DNA from: Eleusine coracana subsp. coracana
Lineage: Eukaryota > Streptophyta > Magnoliopsida > Poales > Poaceae
Reading direction: 5' to 3'
DNA length: 64,000 nt
Assembly: GCA_032690845.1 (NCBI GenBank)
Contig: CM064429.1
Coordinates: 14,788,569-14,852,568, forward strand
Part shown: piece by piece, positions 54,250 to 64,000 of the stretch
Layout of the letters: every line of letters begins with the position of its first letter
Position numbering within the stretch: position 1 is the first letter of the stretch
Program-made: the position numbers and the translations under genes
The notes under the pieces: generated by a model
Seen by the model: only the letters and a program-made list of their open reading frames with translations
Databases searched by the model: none
Told to the model about the DNA's origin: nothing

Positions 54250-55173
54250 TGATGAGGACATCACTCCTATGGATACACACAACACTCCTCCAAATCTGGA
54301 CTTGCAAGGTCCAATGACTAGAGCTCGTGCACGACAACTAAATTTAGAGGTGAGCTTGTTCCTACGTTCTTCGCTATATGTTACTTTTGAGAATGGTTTG
54401 CTACCTAATGATTATTTTATGATTAGAAACCATGGAGAATACCAGGAGATGATGGGAGAAGGAGTTGGGAACGTGGAGGACCAGCAAGGGCTTGGAAGCC
54501 AAAGTGGAGGCCCAATCAAAACCGACTTCGAGTCTGTTTTGGGGCCCAGGACCAGTCTGTACTAAAACGGTCGCCCAGGACGCATACGGACTCGGATTTG
54601 GACGTTCCACATATGCACGGAAAGATAAGGAGAAGACCTTTCCAATGCCGCCGGCCTCATATCAAAATTCATCCGGAGTCATCGGGAATCGTCAAAACAA
54701 GAGAGAGTCCAGAATCTGTGTCGGTGCTGCGTCGCCTATTTTTGGCCTTTGGGCTTTGTATCTAGTTGAGCCCAATTAGGGACGCGTCCAGAGGGTCTTG
54801 CACGACCCTAGGGTCTTTATATACATCCGCCACTGCACCATTAGGGTTTGGATTTTGCTTAGATTAATTCTGTTCATAAACAGTTTTGCCGTTCATCGGT
54901 TTGTGAGACCCCAACTTCGAGAGTTTAATCATACATCTGTAATTGTGTTGCATTCTTCGTTGTTCTTGCTTATGTTCTTGATTCACAGGCAGGGATTAGC
55001 CTTCTCGGCGAGGTCAATCGTCTTTTGGACGGTTGATAACTAGAGGAGACGTCGTGCTGCGATTGCGGGGTTTAGAACGTGCTGTTCTGAAGCCGGATCG
55101 ATTTGTGTGTCGCCTCCGACCAAATCAACTTACCAAGAACCTTTCGAAAGATCGGGAACCCTTGTCCACATCA
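54250..55173 (+). mobile_element. Copy C inner (left) LTR, 924 bp, ancestral element X
   Basis: Starts TGATGAGGACATCACTCC and ends GTCCACATCA. The left flank is ATCTT. Length and diagnostic variants match the outer LTR of copy A (18,623-19,546), not the other LTR of copy C. A TATATA core promoter-like site lies near 54,817-54,823. Confidence 0.92.
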
Positions 55174-55175
55174 AG

Positions 55176-55188
55176 TGGTAATCAGAGC
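55176..55188 (+). promoter_or_regulatory. Copy C primer-binding site
   Basis: TGGTAATCAGAGC, two bases after the LTR. It is the initiator tRNA-Met complement with one extra A. Confidence 0.82.
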
Positions 55189-56381
55189 TTCAGGTGCACC
55201 GTCAGGTTCACACTACCCTTTAGTTTTGTTTTCGTGTTCTTCCTATCGTCCACTGAAAATACCAAAAAAAAAATTTCCCCCGCCCATAACCACGTGTTTA
55301 GCCTTTGCATATTTCAATTTCAGAGTCCGTAGTGTTGAGTTTGTGCCCTAGTTTTTGTTTAGTTGCTGGTTTAGTTTGTGTTTTTGTCGTCAGTAGTGTT
55401 TCCCTTGCAACCCTAGCCGCCATCCCCTTCACCATCCTCGGTTTGTCGGCTTTGTGTGCTAGGGTTGATTGATCAACACGCCCACCCTAATTCCACCCTA
55501 AACCTACCCTCACCACCTCGGACCAATTTTCATAAATTTCACTTTCCGCTGCATCCACCTCGCCAAAAAACTCCCTACCCGACCCCAAGCCCGACTCGGA
55601 TTTCACTCAAACCCCCGGGTTCTTCATAACCGATTCCGACACCCCTTCGGTAAAACAGCCATAACTTTTCGCTCGGTTGTCCATTTTGGCTGAAATTTTT
55701 ACAGGAGATTCTTGACGAAAAGTTACGCCCTGTGTGCCCTCGTCAAAAAATTCAAAAAAAATCGGAAAGATAAAGAAAAAATTCATTCAAGTTGAAACCC
55801 GACATTTTCTGAAACTTCAAGATTTTCTGTAGGCCACGTCCTAGCTCGGTTTGAGCTGCAATTTTTTGTGTTTTTTTCCTATTTGCTAGTGAGTTGGAAA
55901 AAAATATCAAAAAAATAAAATAAAATAAAAGAAATTTGGGATTCCTACTAGTGCTCCATCTAGCCCCCTGGAATTTCTGAGTTTGGCTATTTTACACTAA
56001 GCCCCCTGTTATCGTCTGTGTCCCTTTGTCTCTTTGTTTCTTCTTTGCTATCACTACTGTTCTAGGACATAGTTAGACCAGCAACTAGGGACAAGTTATT
56101 TGGGCACTTATTCAGCTTTACTATCTGTTTTTGATTTGTGTGCCACTCATATATATATATTTGGCCTTCCTAGCTCTACATAGTTCTTCTGGACAGCACA
56201 TAGGTTATTTGGTAACCCTTGCAATCGTGGAACACTTCTCCCTGGTATCCTTCGCTTTGTTGTTTTCAGAATTTTGTAAGAGCTTTGCAAGAAGCTTACT
56301 TTTGCTGTGTTGTGAGGCACCACTGCTTAGTAGTTTTGTAGGGATAACCTTCACTTTTTGTTTCCTGTTTTGGTGTTTCTG
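55189..56381 (+). mobile_element. Copy C 5' leader
   Basis: About 1.2 kb of untranslated leader that closely matches copy A's leader in reverse complement. Short frames here are not considered genes. Confidence 0.8.
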
Positions 56382-59300
56382 ATGTCAGGAAGTGATGGGG
56401 AGGGTGCTTCACCCTCCAAATTGGATGAGTGCGTGAACCAAAATCAGTTACAGAAGGCTTTGCAGGCGGTTCAGAGTGATTTGGCAGAGACAATCACCAG
56501 GGCCGTCACCGACGCCGTCACCAAGCTTCACCTGGGAGAAAGCATTGAGCGGTTGGATAAGAGAGTCTCTAAGCTAACCGATCAGGTTGTCGAATTGGAG
56601 ACCGCTCACAAGACCAACAACAACAACAACAGCACCAACACCAACAACGACACCAACAACGACGTTGAAGACGATCATGATGAAGCAACGGTGTATAAGG
56701 CTGATGGCACCGTCGATAGGTCAGCTACAAGGACCGCAAGGTTACAACGCCGTTTGCAACGTAACCCTCAAGGTATGGGTGGTTTCAACAACCACAACCG
56801 TCGCACACAAGGTAACTATGCTCCAGATGATCCGTATGCTAAAATTAAGTTTTCAATTCCTTCGTTTTCGGGTCAGTACGATGGTGATGCTTACCTTGAT
56901 TGGGAAATGACGGTAGAACAAAAATTTAATGCCCACCTTGTTCCTGAACAACATAGAGTTAGACAAGCCACTAGTGAGTTTAAGGACTTTGCTATTGTTT
57001 GGTGGAGTGGTCTAGCTGCTGAAACCGATTTGCCTACTACTTGGGAAGAACTTAAGGTAGAAATGCGTGATCGTTTTGTTCCTCCTTCTTTTTATAGAGA
57101 AATTCGTAATAAACTGCAGCGTTTAGATCAAGGAGATAAAACTGTTCAGGAGTATTTTAGTGAGCTTCAGAAGGGTTTGATTCGTTGTGCTGTGGTTGAA
57201 AAAGTAGAGGATCAGATTTGCCGCTTTTATTCTGGTTTGAGAAAAGAAATTCAGGACATCCTTGATTATAAAGAATTTTATACCCTCAACCAGTGTTTCC
57301 AGTATGCTATGCTTGCAGAGAAAGAATCACAGGGACTTTTCCAGGCTTTTGAGGAGTACAGCAAGTCCAGGAATTTCTACCCACCACGGCCGACGGGGAC
57401 TTCGGGGCTGCCCAAGCCATCTTTCCGGCCGCCCCCACCAGCTAGTGTTGTTTCTGCAGCACCAAGATCAGCCCCTGCCCCTTCTACGCGCTCAGGTAAA
57501 AATTCTGTGCAGGTACCGGCTAGTAGTGCCTCCTCTGTTGCTTCGACGGGACGCACTACAGGGATTCAGTGCCACCGATGCCATGGTCTTGGCCATGTGC
57601 AGAAAGATTGCCCAAGTAGGCGAGCATATGTGGCGACAGATGATGGCGGTTACATGAGCACCTCCGATGTGGAGGATGAGGAGGAGGATGTCGCTGCCAC
57701 CAGCGGTGACCTCGTCCTTGGAGGCGGAGATACCACGGGCTACACGAATATTATTGTGCAGCGTGTGCTTAGCACACAAATCCAGCAGCCCGAGATGATG
57801 CAGCGACATAACTTGTTCTAGATTTTCTTCGTCATCAAGAACCGTCGGGCACGTGTCATCATTGATGGAGGAAGCTGCAACAATTTGGTGAGTTCTGATG
57901 TGGTTAAGAAGCTTGATTTGACCACACGCCCACATCCACATCCATACTACATTCAGTGGTTAAATGACTTTGGAAAAGCTAAGGTAACACAAACTTGCAG
58001 AGTTCCTTTTTCCATTGGTTCCTATGTGGATTCTGTTGATTGTGATGTTGTACCCATGCAAGCTTGTTCACTTTTATTGGGTAGACCTTGGGAATTTGAT
58101 AATGATGCTGTACACCATGGTAAAAGTAATAAGTACACTTTCATGTATAAAGGAACTAAAATTACTTTGTTACCAATGACCCCTGCTGAAATTGTACAAG
58201 CTGATTTAGAACGAGCTGCTAGTTTGAAAAATAAAAGCCCTGAAATTCAGTAACCTGTTAATTCTGCTTCTACACCAAGTAATGTTAATGATTCTTCAAG
58301 TTCTAAGGGTGCTGCAATTAAATTACAAGGTCGTTCATGTCTTGCCACAAAATCTGAGCTTGCTGAAATTTCTACTAATGATATTTGCTATGCTTTGATA
58401 TGCAAACAAGCCTTGTTTTTGCTTGGTGATATTGCTTCTAGTGCTTTGCCTCCTGCTGTCACTAACCTTTTGCAGGAGTATGAGGATGTTTTCCCAGCTG
58501 AGATATCCCCGGGATTGCCACCTTTGAGAGGGATTGAGCATCAAACTGATTTGATTCCTGGTGCTACTTTACCAAACCGTGCTGCTTATAGGACCAACCC
58601 TGAGGAGACTAAGGAGATACAACAACAAGTCCAAGACCTTTTGGATCGTGGGTATGTTCGTCAATCACTTAGTCCTTGTGTTGTTCCTGTACTTTTGGTT
58701 CCTAAGAAAGATGGTTCTTGGCGTATGTGTGTAGATTGTAGAGCCATTAATAACATTACTATTAGGTATCGTCATCCTATTCCTAGGCTAGACGACATGC
58801 TTGATGAGTTATGTGGTGCTATAATTTTCACTAAAATTGATTTGCGTAGTGGCTACCATCAAATTAGAATGAAACTTGGAGATGAATGGAAAACAGCTTT
58901 CAAAACTAAATTCGGGTTGTATGAGTGGTTAGTAATGCCTTTTGGGTTAACTAATGCACCCAGTACTTTCATCCGTTTGATGAATGAGATTTTAAGACCT
59001 TTTATTGGCAAATTTGTGGTTGTTTACTTTGATGATATCTTGATTTATAGCAAATCCATGGATAATCATATGATTCATTTGCGTGCTGTTTTGGATGCTT
59101 TGCGAGTTGCACGTTTATTTGGTAACCTTGAGAAGTGCACCTTTTGCACGGATCGAGTCCCTTTTCTTGGCTATGTTGTGACTCCACAGGGAATTGAGGT
59201 GGATGAGGCGAAGATTGAAGCCATAAAGAGCTGGCCTGTACCAAAAACTATCACACAGGTGAGGAGTTTTCTTGGTCTTGCAGGTTTCTACCGCCGCTTT

Positions 59301-61067
59301 GTCAAAGATTTCAGCACCATTGCTGCACCATTACATGAGTTGACAAAGAAGGGCGTTGACTTCCATTTTGGTAAGGTACATCATGAGTCTTTTGATGCTT
59401 TGAAGTACAAACTTATACATGCACCATTGCTGCAATTACCCGATTTTGATAAGACTTTTGAGCTTGAATGTGATGCTAGTGGTATAGGCATTGGTGGTGT
59501 TTTGATGCAAGATGGTAAACCTGTTGCATACTTTAGTGAGAAAATTACTGGGCCTGTTTTGAATTATTCCACGTATGATAAGGAACTATATGCACTTGTA
59601 CGTTCTTTAGAGACGTGGCGTCATTATTTGTTGCCCAAAGAATTTGTTATTCATTATGATCATGAATCACTTAAGTATATTCGTTCTCAATGCAATTTGA
59701 ATCGTAGACATGCTAAATGGGTTGAGTTTATTGAGTCTTTTCCTTATATTATTAAACATAAGAAAGGGAAGGATAATGTGATTGCTGATGCTTTATCTAG
59801 GCGATATACTTTGTTGTCTCAACTTGATTGTAGAATTTTTGGACTTGAGGCAATTAAAGAACAATATGTTGCTGATGTTGATTTTAAAGATGTATTGCTG
59901 CACTGTAAAGAAGATCGTGCTTGGCACAAATTTGTGTTGAATGATGGATTCTTGTTTAGAGCTAACCGCCTATGCATTCCAGTTGGTTCCGTTCGTCTTT
60001 TGTTGTTGCAGGAGGCGCATGGAGGTGGATTGATGGGTCATTTTGGTGCTAAGAAGACAGAGGATATTTTGGCCACACACTTCTTTTGGCCAAGGATGAG
60101 GAAAGATGTTGAGCGTTTTGTTGCTCGCTGCACTACATGTCAAAAAGCTAAGTCTCGATTGAATCCACATGGTTTATACATGCCACTTCCTGTTCCTTCT
60201 ATTCCTTGGGCGGATATTTCTATGTACTTTATTTTAGGACTGCCTAGGACTAAGAGGGGGAGTGATAGCATTTTTGTTGTTGTGGATCATTTTTCCAAGA
60301 TGGCACACTTTATACCATGTCATAAAACTGATGATGCTAGTTACATTGCTGATCTTTTTTTCAAAGAAATTGTACGTTTGCATGGTATGCCTTCTACTAT
60401 TGTTTCAGATCGTGATGCAAAATTCTTGAGTCATTTTTGGCGCATGCTTTGGAATAAGTTGGGTACAAAGTTGTTATTTTCTACAACTTGTCATCCACAA
60501 ACTGATGGACAAACTGAGGTTGTGAACCGCACTTTGGGTACTATGTTGCGAGCTATTTTGAAAAAAAATTTGAAGCAATGGGAAGAATGCTTACCTCATG
60601 TTGAGTTTGCTTATAATCGGGCAACACATTCTACTACCAAGGTAAGTCCATTCAAGGTAGTGTATGGTTTTGATCCCCGTACTCCACTTGATATACTTCC
60701 TCTACCTATTAATGAGAGAGTTCATGTTGATGCTAAGGAGCGTGCTGAATTTATTTTGCAAATGCATGAGACCACTAGACTTAGCATTGAAAACATGAAT
60801 GAAAAGTATAAAATTGCTGGTAGTAAGGGTAGAAAGGAAGTAAAGCTTGATGTAGGAGATTTAGTGTGGTTACACTTAAGGAAGGATAGATTTCCAGAAT
60901 TGAGAAAGTCTAAACTAATGCCTAGAGCTGATGGTCCATTCAAAATAATAGAGAAGATTAATGATAATGCATACAAACTTGAGTTGCCTCCCGAGTTCGG
61001 GGTTAGTCCTACTTTTAACATTTCAGATTTGAAACCATACTTGGGAGAAGAGGATGAGCTCGAGTGA
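56382..61067 (+). pseudogene. Copy C gag-pol polyprotein (CRM-like gypsy), nearly full length
   Basis: The start is MSGSDGEGASPSKLDEC at 56,382. Gag runs through the CHRCHGLGHVQKDC zinc knuckle to a TAG at 57,819-57,821 just before protease (IIDGGS). A TAA at 58,251-58,253 follows protease. The frame then runs unbroken through reverse transcriptase (YFDDIL), RNase H (DASGIGIGGV; HYDHESLKY) and integrase (HFGAKKTED...CTTCQ) to 61,067. The first catalytic Asp of integrase is replaced by Tyr (MYFILGLPRT, against MDFVLGLPRT in copies A and B), so integration would fail even without the stops. Two further stops separate this frame from the GPMTRARAR segment inside the 3' LTR. Confidence 0.9.
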
Positions 61068-61083
61068 AGGACGACTCCACTTT

Positions 61084-61096
61084 AAGAGGGGGAGGA
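61084..61096 (+). promoter_or_regulatory. Copy C polypurine tract
   Basis: AAGAGGGGGAGGA immediately precedes the LTR start at 61,097. It marks the plus-strand priming site. Confidence 0.85.
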
Positions 61097-62018
61097 TGAT
61101 GAGGACATCACTCCTATGGATACACACAACACTCCTCCAAATCTGGACTTGCAAGGTCCAATGACTAGAGCTCGTGCACGACGACTAAATTTAGAGGTGA
61201 GCTCGTTCCTACGTTCTTCGCTATATGTTACTTTTGAGAATGGTTTGCTACCTAATGATTATTTTATGATTAGAAACCATGGAGAAGACCAGGAGATGAT
61301 GGGAGAAGGAGTTGGGAACGTGGAGGACCAGCAAGGGCTTGGAAGCCAAAGTGGAGGCCCAATCAAAACCGACTTCGAGTCTGTTTCGGGGCCCAGGACC
61401 AGTCTGTACTAAAACAGTCGCCCAGGACGTATACGGACTTGAATTTGGACGTTCTACATATGCATGGAAAGATAAGGAGAAGACCTTTCCAATGCCGCCG
61501 GCCTCATGTCAAAATTCATCCGAAGTCATCGAGAATCGTCAAAACAAGACAGAGTCCAGAGTCTGTGTCGGTGCTGCGTCGCCTATTTTTGGCCTTTGGG
61601 CTTTGTATCTAGTTGAGCCCAATTAGGGGCGCGTCCAGAGGGTCTTGCACGACCCTACGGTCTTTATATACAGCCGCCGCCACACCATTAGGGTTCGAGT
61701 TTTGCTTAGATTATTCTGTTGATAACAGTTTTGCCGTTTGATCGGTTTGTGAGACTCCAACTTGTGAGATTCATCGTATACTTGCAAATTTGGTTGCATT
61801 CTTCTTTGTTCTTGCTTGTGTTCTTGTTTTGCAGGCAAGGAAAAGCCTACTCGGCGAGGTCAATCGTTCTTGAACGGTTGATAACCAGAGGAGACGTTGT
61901 GCTGCGATTGCGGGGTTCAGAACGTGTCATTCGTAAGCCGGATCGATTTGTGTATCGCCTCCGCCTTAATCAAGATTATCAGAACCTATCGGAAGATCGG
62001 GAACCCTTGTCCACATCA
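61097..62018 (+). mobile_element. Copy C outer (right) LTR, 922 bp, ancestral element Y
   Basis: Starts TGATGAGGACATCACTCC and ends TTGTCCACATCA, followed by GAGAC, which does not match the left flank ATCTT of the same copy. Variants pair it with the truncated inner LTR of copy A (25,453-26,290), not with 54,250-55,173. Confidence 0.92.
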
Positions 62019-62460
62019 GAGACTCTACTGTTGTTGCCACGATGCAGTACCTCCTCACTCTTGACGAGCTGTTCGACCAGCAAGCAGAACAACTATGAGC
62101 CTGCATCCAGCGAGCCAAAGAAGCCGAAGAGCGGCATGGAAGACAGCAAGCCGACCTCGCAGAAGTAGAAGCTCAAGCGGCAGAAGCTCACCGTCGCGCT
62201 ACCATAGCCGAAGCAACCATAAGAAGCATGGAGAACCGCCACACCCACGCCCTCAACCAGGCCTACCTCACCGGCCGTGCAGCCTGCAAGACTCTGCACC
62301 TCACCGGACATATGAAGGACACGATCCTTGAAGGAATCCCAATTAGTTCTTTCCTCTCCGTGAAGCGAAGATTTTCAGTCAGTCCCCTGTCGATTGAAGT
62401 CAAAAGAGAGGAACCTTTCGAGGATCCCTCGACGAAGAAACTTTCGAGTCGATCCCCCTG
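62019..62460 (+). pseudogene. Coiled-coil-like ORF fragment of a repeat-associated gene
   Basis: In one frame, starting near 62,020, the plus strand reads MQYLLTLDELFDQQAEQL, a TGA, then ACIQRAKEAEERHGRQQAD, an Ala/Glu-rich helical stretch, and GHMKDTILEGIPISSF. The segment around DELFDQQ..L.ACIQR matches the end of the ORF at 63,415-64,000 (DDLCDQQTQLLETRIQR), so the two are paralogs; here only the C-terminal part remains, cut off by the LTR of copy C. The family is not recognised. It is probably a retrotransposon-associated or captured gene. Confidence 0.45.
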
Positions 62461-63414
62461 ACTCAGCCAGTCCCCAAGGAAGAAGGAACTTCCACTCCGT
62501 ACCATTCGCCAACCGAGAAGCTCGAGGACACCATCGAGTGAAGCTCAACTGGAACCGACAGCACCGTCATGGGAACGAAGTCGTCCTGGTCCAAATCTTA
62601 GTAGTACTAGCACCACGAACCGTGTACCCCTAGTCATGCCAAACCAATACTATCCGACCCGTTAGTGTAGACTTGTATGCGCTCCGCGCATATCGCCAAT
62701 AGTACTTTGCCTAGTACGCCTAAGTGTGTAATTCCACCATGATTGTGTGAATCCTTGTTTGCTCATTTGGATTTTTTATTGAGTGAAGTTGTGTGCTTAG
62801 ACCAACAAAGAACACAAACACAACTGGAATTCGTAAAATAGTTCGAATTCTAAACAAGTAAATACTATACAAGAATAAAGAAAAATAGATCAATATATCT
62901 ACTTCTAGTCTCGTATATCGTACCTCCCCCGGCTTTTAGCCAGCCTTGGATACCCCTCCTTTCATCAGAAGCACCAAAGTCACATCTTCTTTTCAGCCAC
63001 TCCCCTGATAACATGTCGCCAAATCCCACAACATGATTGTACCACAACCTAAATCCCTTCATGCCACCAAAAGTTGCACGCCTTCTTTCCAACCCACCTT
63101 TGACCTAGTGCTGCACTTTTCACGGCAAGTCTTACCTTGACCATAAACATAGGAAAGCAACCGAAGTAATGGCCTCGTACCCCATGCATCAAGTCAACAC
63201 TAGCCAAAGTCACATATGGGTATCCGATGCACAACGCCTACTTCCCCTTACTTTAAAAGTGAGCCCTAACCCATAGAACCCAAGATTCTCCCATAAGCCT
63301 CAAGCTACGTATTCTCTCGACCTACAAATAAAGCCAGAAAACACAATCCTTGTCCATCACCTCTATCGCCAATAGCCCCCTCGTGAATATCACCTTCCCC
63401 ATCTTCAGATATGC
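62461..63414. other. Non-coding spacer between paralogous ORF fragments
   Basis: No supported gene. The sequence includes AT-rich lines (62,750-62,900) and cytosine-rich lines typical of degraded retroelement sequence. No LTR ends were identified. Confidence 0.35.
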
Positions 63415-64000
63415 ATGGATTCTCACCAAGCCAACACTTTCCAACCTACCAACCCAATTACACCGGCATCAGTCCTATCCATCGAAGACCAACCTTGGGT
63501 CATCACTGATTGCCAACATGAGCCTGGCTTCCCACAACTCCTTTACACTACTATGGTTACCCAAGGCTTCAAGCTCCATCCCCAATATGTTGGTAGAGAA
63601 TACAACAAATCCGGCACCCTGAGTTGTGTCATCTCCGCTCACATTGACACCAGCCTAGACTATCCCACCATACAGCCTTTCAGTGTAACCGCTGTTGGAT
63701 CACGTCTCCCAGACATCTACCAATGTATTGCCGGAAAAGCTCTAAAACTCTTGTGCCAGCTCTACGAGCCCCCTCTTGCATAGTCAAGCATGAGGTACCT
63801 CCCCGTCACCAACAAAGACCTACCCCAGTGGAAATCCCGTATAGAATCCCTGATAGAGTCAAACTCTATTAGGCATGACCCTACCCTTGTCAACACCACC
63901 AAATATCTCCATGTGTTGGACGACCTTTGCGACCAGCAAACCCAACTCCTTGAAACACGCATCCAGCGAAAAAGAAACCGATGCACACTGCCTAGCCCTG
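63415..64000 (+). pseudogene. N-terminal part of the same unrecognised ORF, runs off the window
   Basis: The frame starts MDSHQANTFQPTNPITPASV and continues SIEDQPWVITDCQHEPGFPQ, YTTMVTQGFKLHPQYVGREY and GKALKLLCQLYEPPLA to a TAG at 63,781-63,783. In the same frame it resumes (SSMRYLPVTNKDLPQWKSRI) and reaches the window edge through DDLCDQQTQLLETRIQR. It has a clear protein-like composition but no domain I can name. A conserved ORF of this kind next to grass gypsy elements suggests an accessory retrotransposon gene. It overlaps in content with the fragment at 62,019, showing two copies side by side. Confidence 0.5.

Noticed and set aside
54465..54779. Conserved 104-codon frame present in all LTRs of copies A and C
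   Set aside because: It overlaps another open frame in the LTR and is conserved only because the LTRs are copies of one another; no domain or start context supports it.
18623..62018. Copies A and C as two independent complete insertions in opposite orientation
   Set aside because: Neither copy has matching flanks, and the LTRs of each copy are more different from each other than from LTRs of the other copy. Element B would also remain unexplained.
18623..62018. A large inverted duplication (palindrome) of one region
   Set aside because: Only the retrotransposon sequences are repeated; the DNA just outside A and C is not duplicated in inverted form except for the split element B pieces, which are different parts of B.

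Overview
This is a plant nuclear window, almost certainly from a grass (Poaceae). The evidence is short-intron eukaryotic genes with GT-AG splice sites, Stowaway- and Tourist-like MITEs, and a thick pile of grass-type Ty1/copia and Ty3/gypsy LTR retrotransposons. The species cannot be fixed from the sequence alone.

Positions 1-16,832 are the gene-bearing part. They hold a dead PIF/Harbinger transposase (425-1,290), a worn copia LTR fragment (2,790-3,600), a LINE reverse-transcriptase fragment (4,930-5,380), a 461-bp tandem duplication (5,382-6,302), and a Harbinger-like element carrying GC-rich sequence with a hAT MITE nested in it (6,608-8,327). The two host genes are a tandem pair of zinc-dependent purine deaminases: a complete guanosine deaminase (GSDA, 10,588-12,856, five exons) and a shorter, diverged paralog (14,493-15,618, four exons, Stowaway MITE in its last intron). 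A gene-fragment-bearing Tourist-like element lies between them.

Positions 16,833-62,018 are one nested retrotransposon complex. Element B (CRM-like gypsy) has its 5' LTR and leader on the plus strand at 16,833-18,622, but its gag-pol and 3' LTR remnant lie on the minus strand at 54,249-48,716. Two copies of a second CRM-like family sit at 18,623-26,290 (copy A, minus) and 54,250-62,018 (copy C, plus). Between them are a remnant of gypsy element D (26,291-26,413 and 44,038 to about 48,715), a Sirevirus-like copia element with an env-like ORF (26,414-44,032, TSD AAGGG), a young non-autonomous Athila-like element inside that (30,989-37,220, TSD GTCCG), and a solo LTR of the same Athila-like family in the D LTR (45,753-47,301, TSD GTGGT).

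The main discovery is that the block between copies A and C is inverted relative to its ancestral arrangement. The outer LTR of A pairs with the inner LTR of C (both 924 bp, shared variants, flanks AAGAT and ATCTT). The inner LTR of A pairs with the outer LTR of C (838 bp plus 84 bp missing = 922 bp, against 922 bp). Element B is cut exactly at these junctions. The simplest reading is recombination between two inverted retrotransposons, giving an inversion of at least 29.7 kb. Because A and C are nearly identical inverted repeats, the alternative is an assembly inversion, and only spanning reads can separate the two.

Positions 62,019-64,000 carry two broken, paralogous copies of an unrecognised, probably retrotransposon-associated ORF; the second runs off the window.
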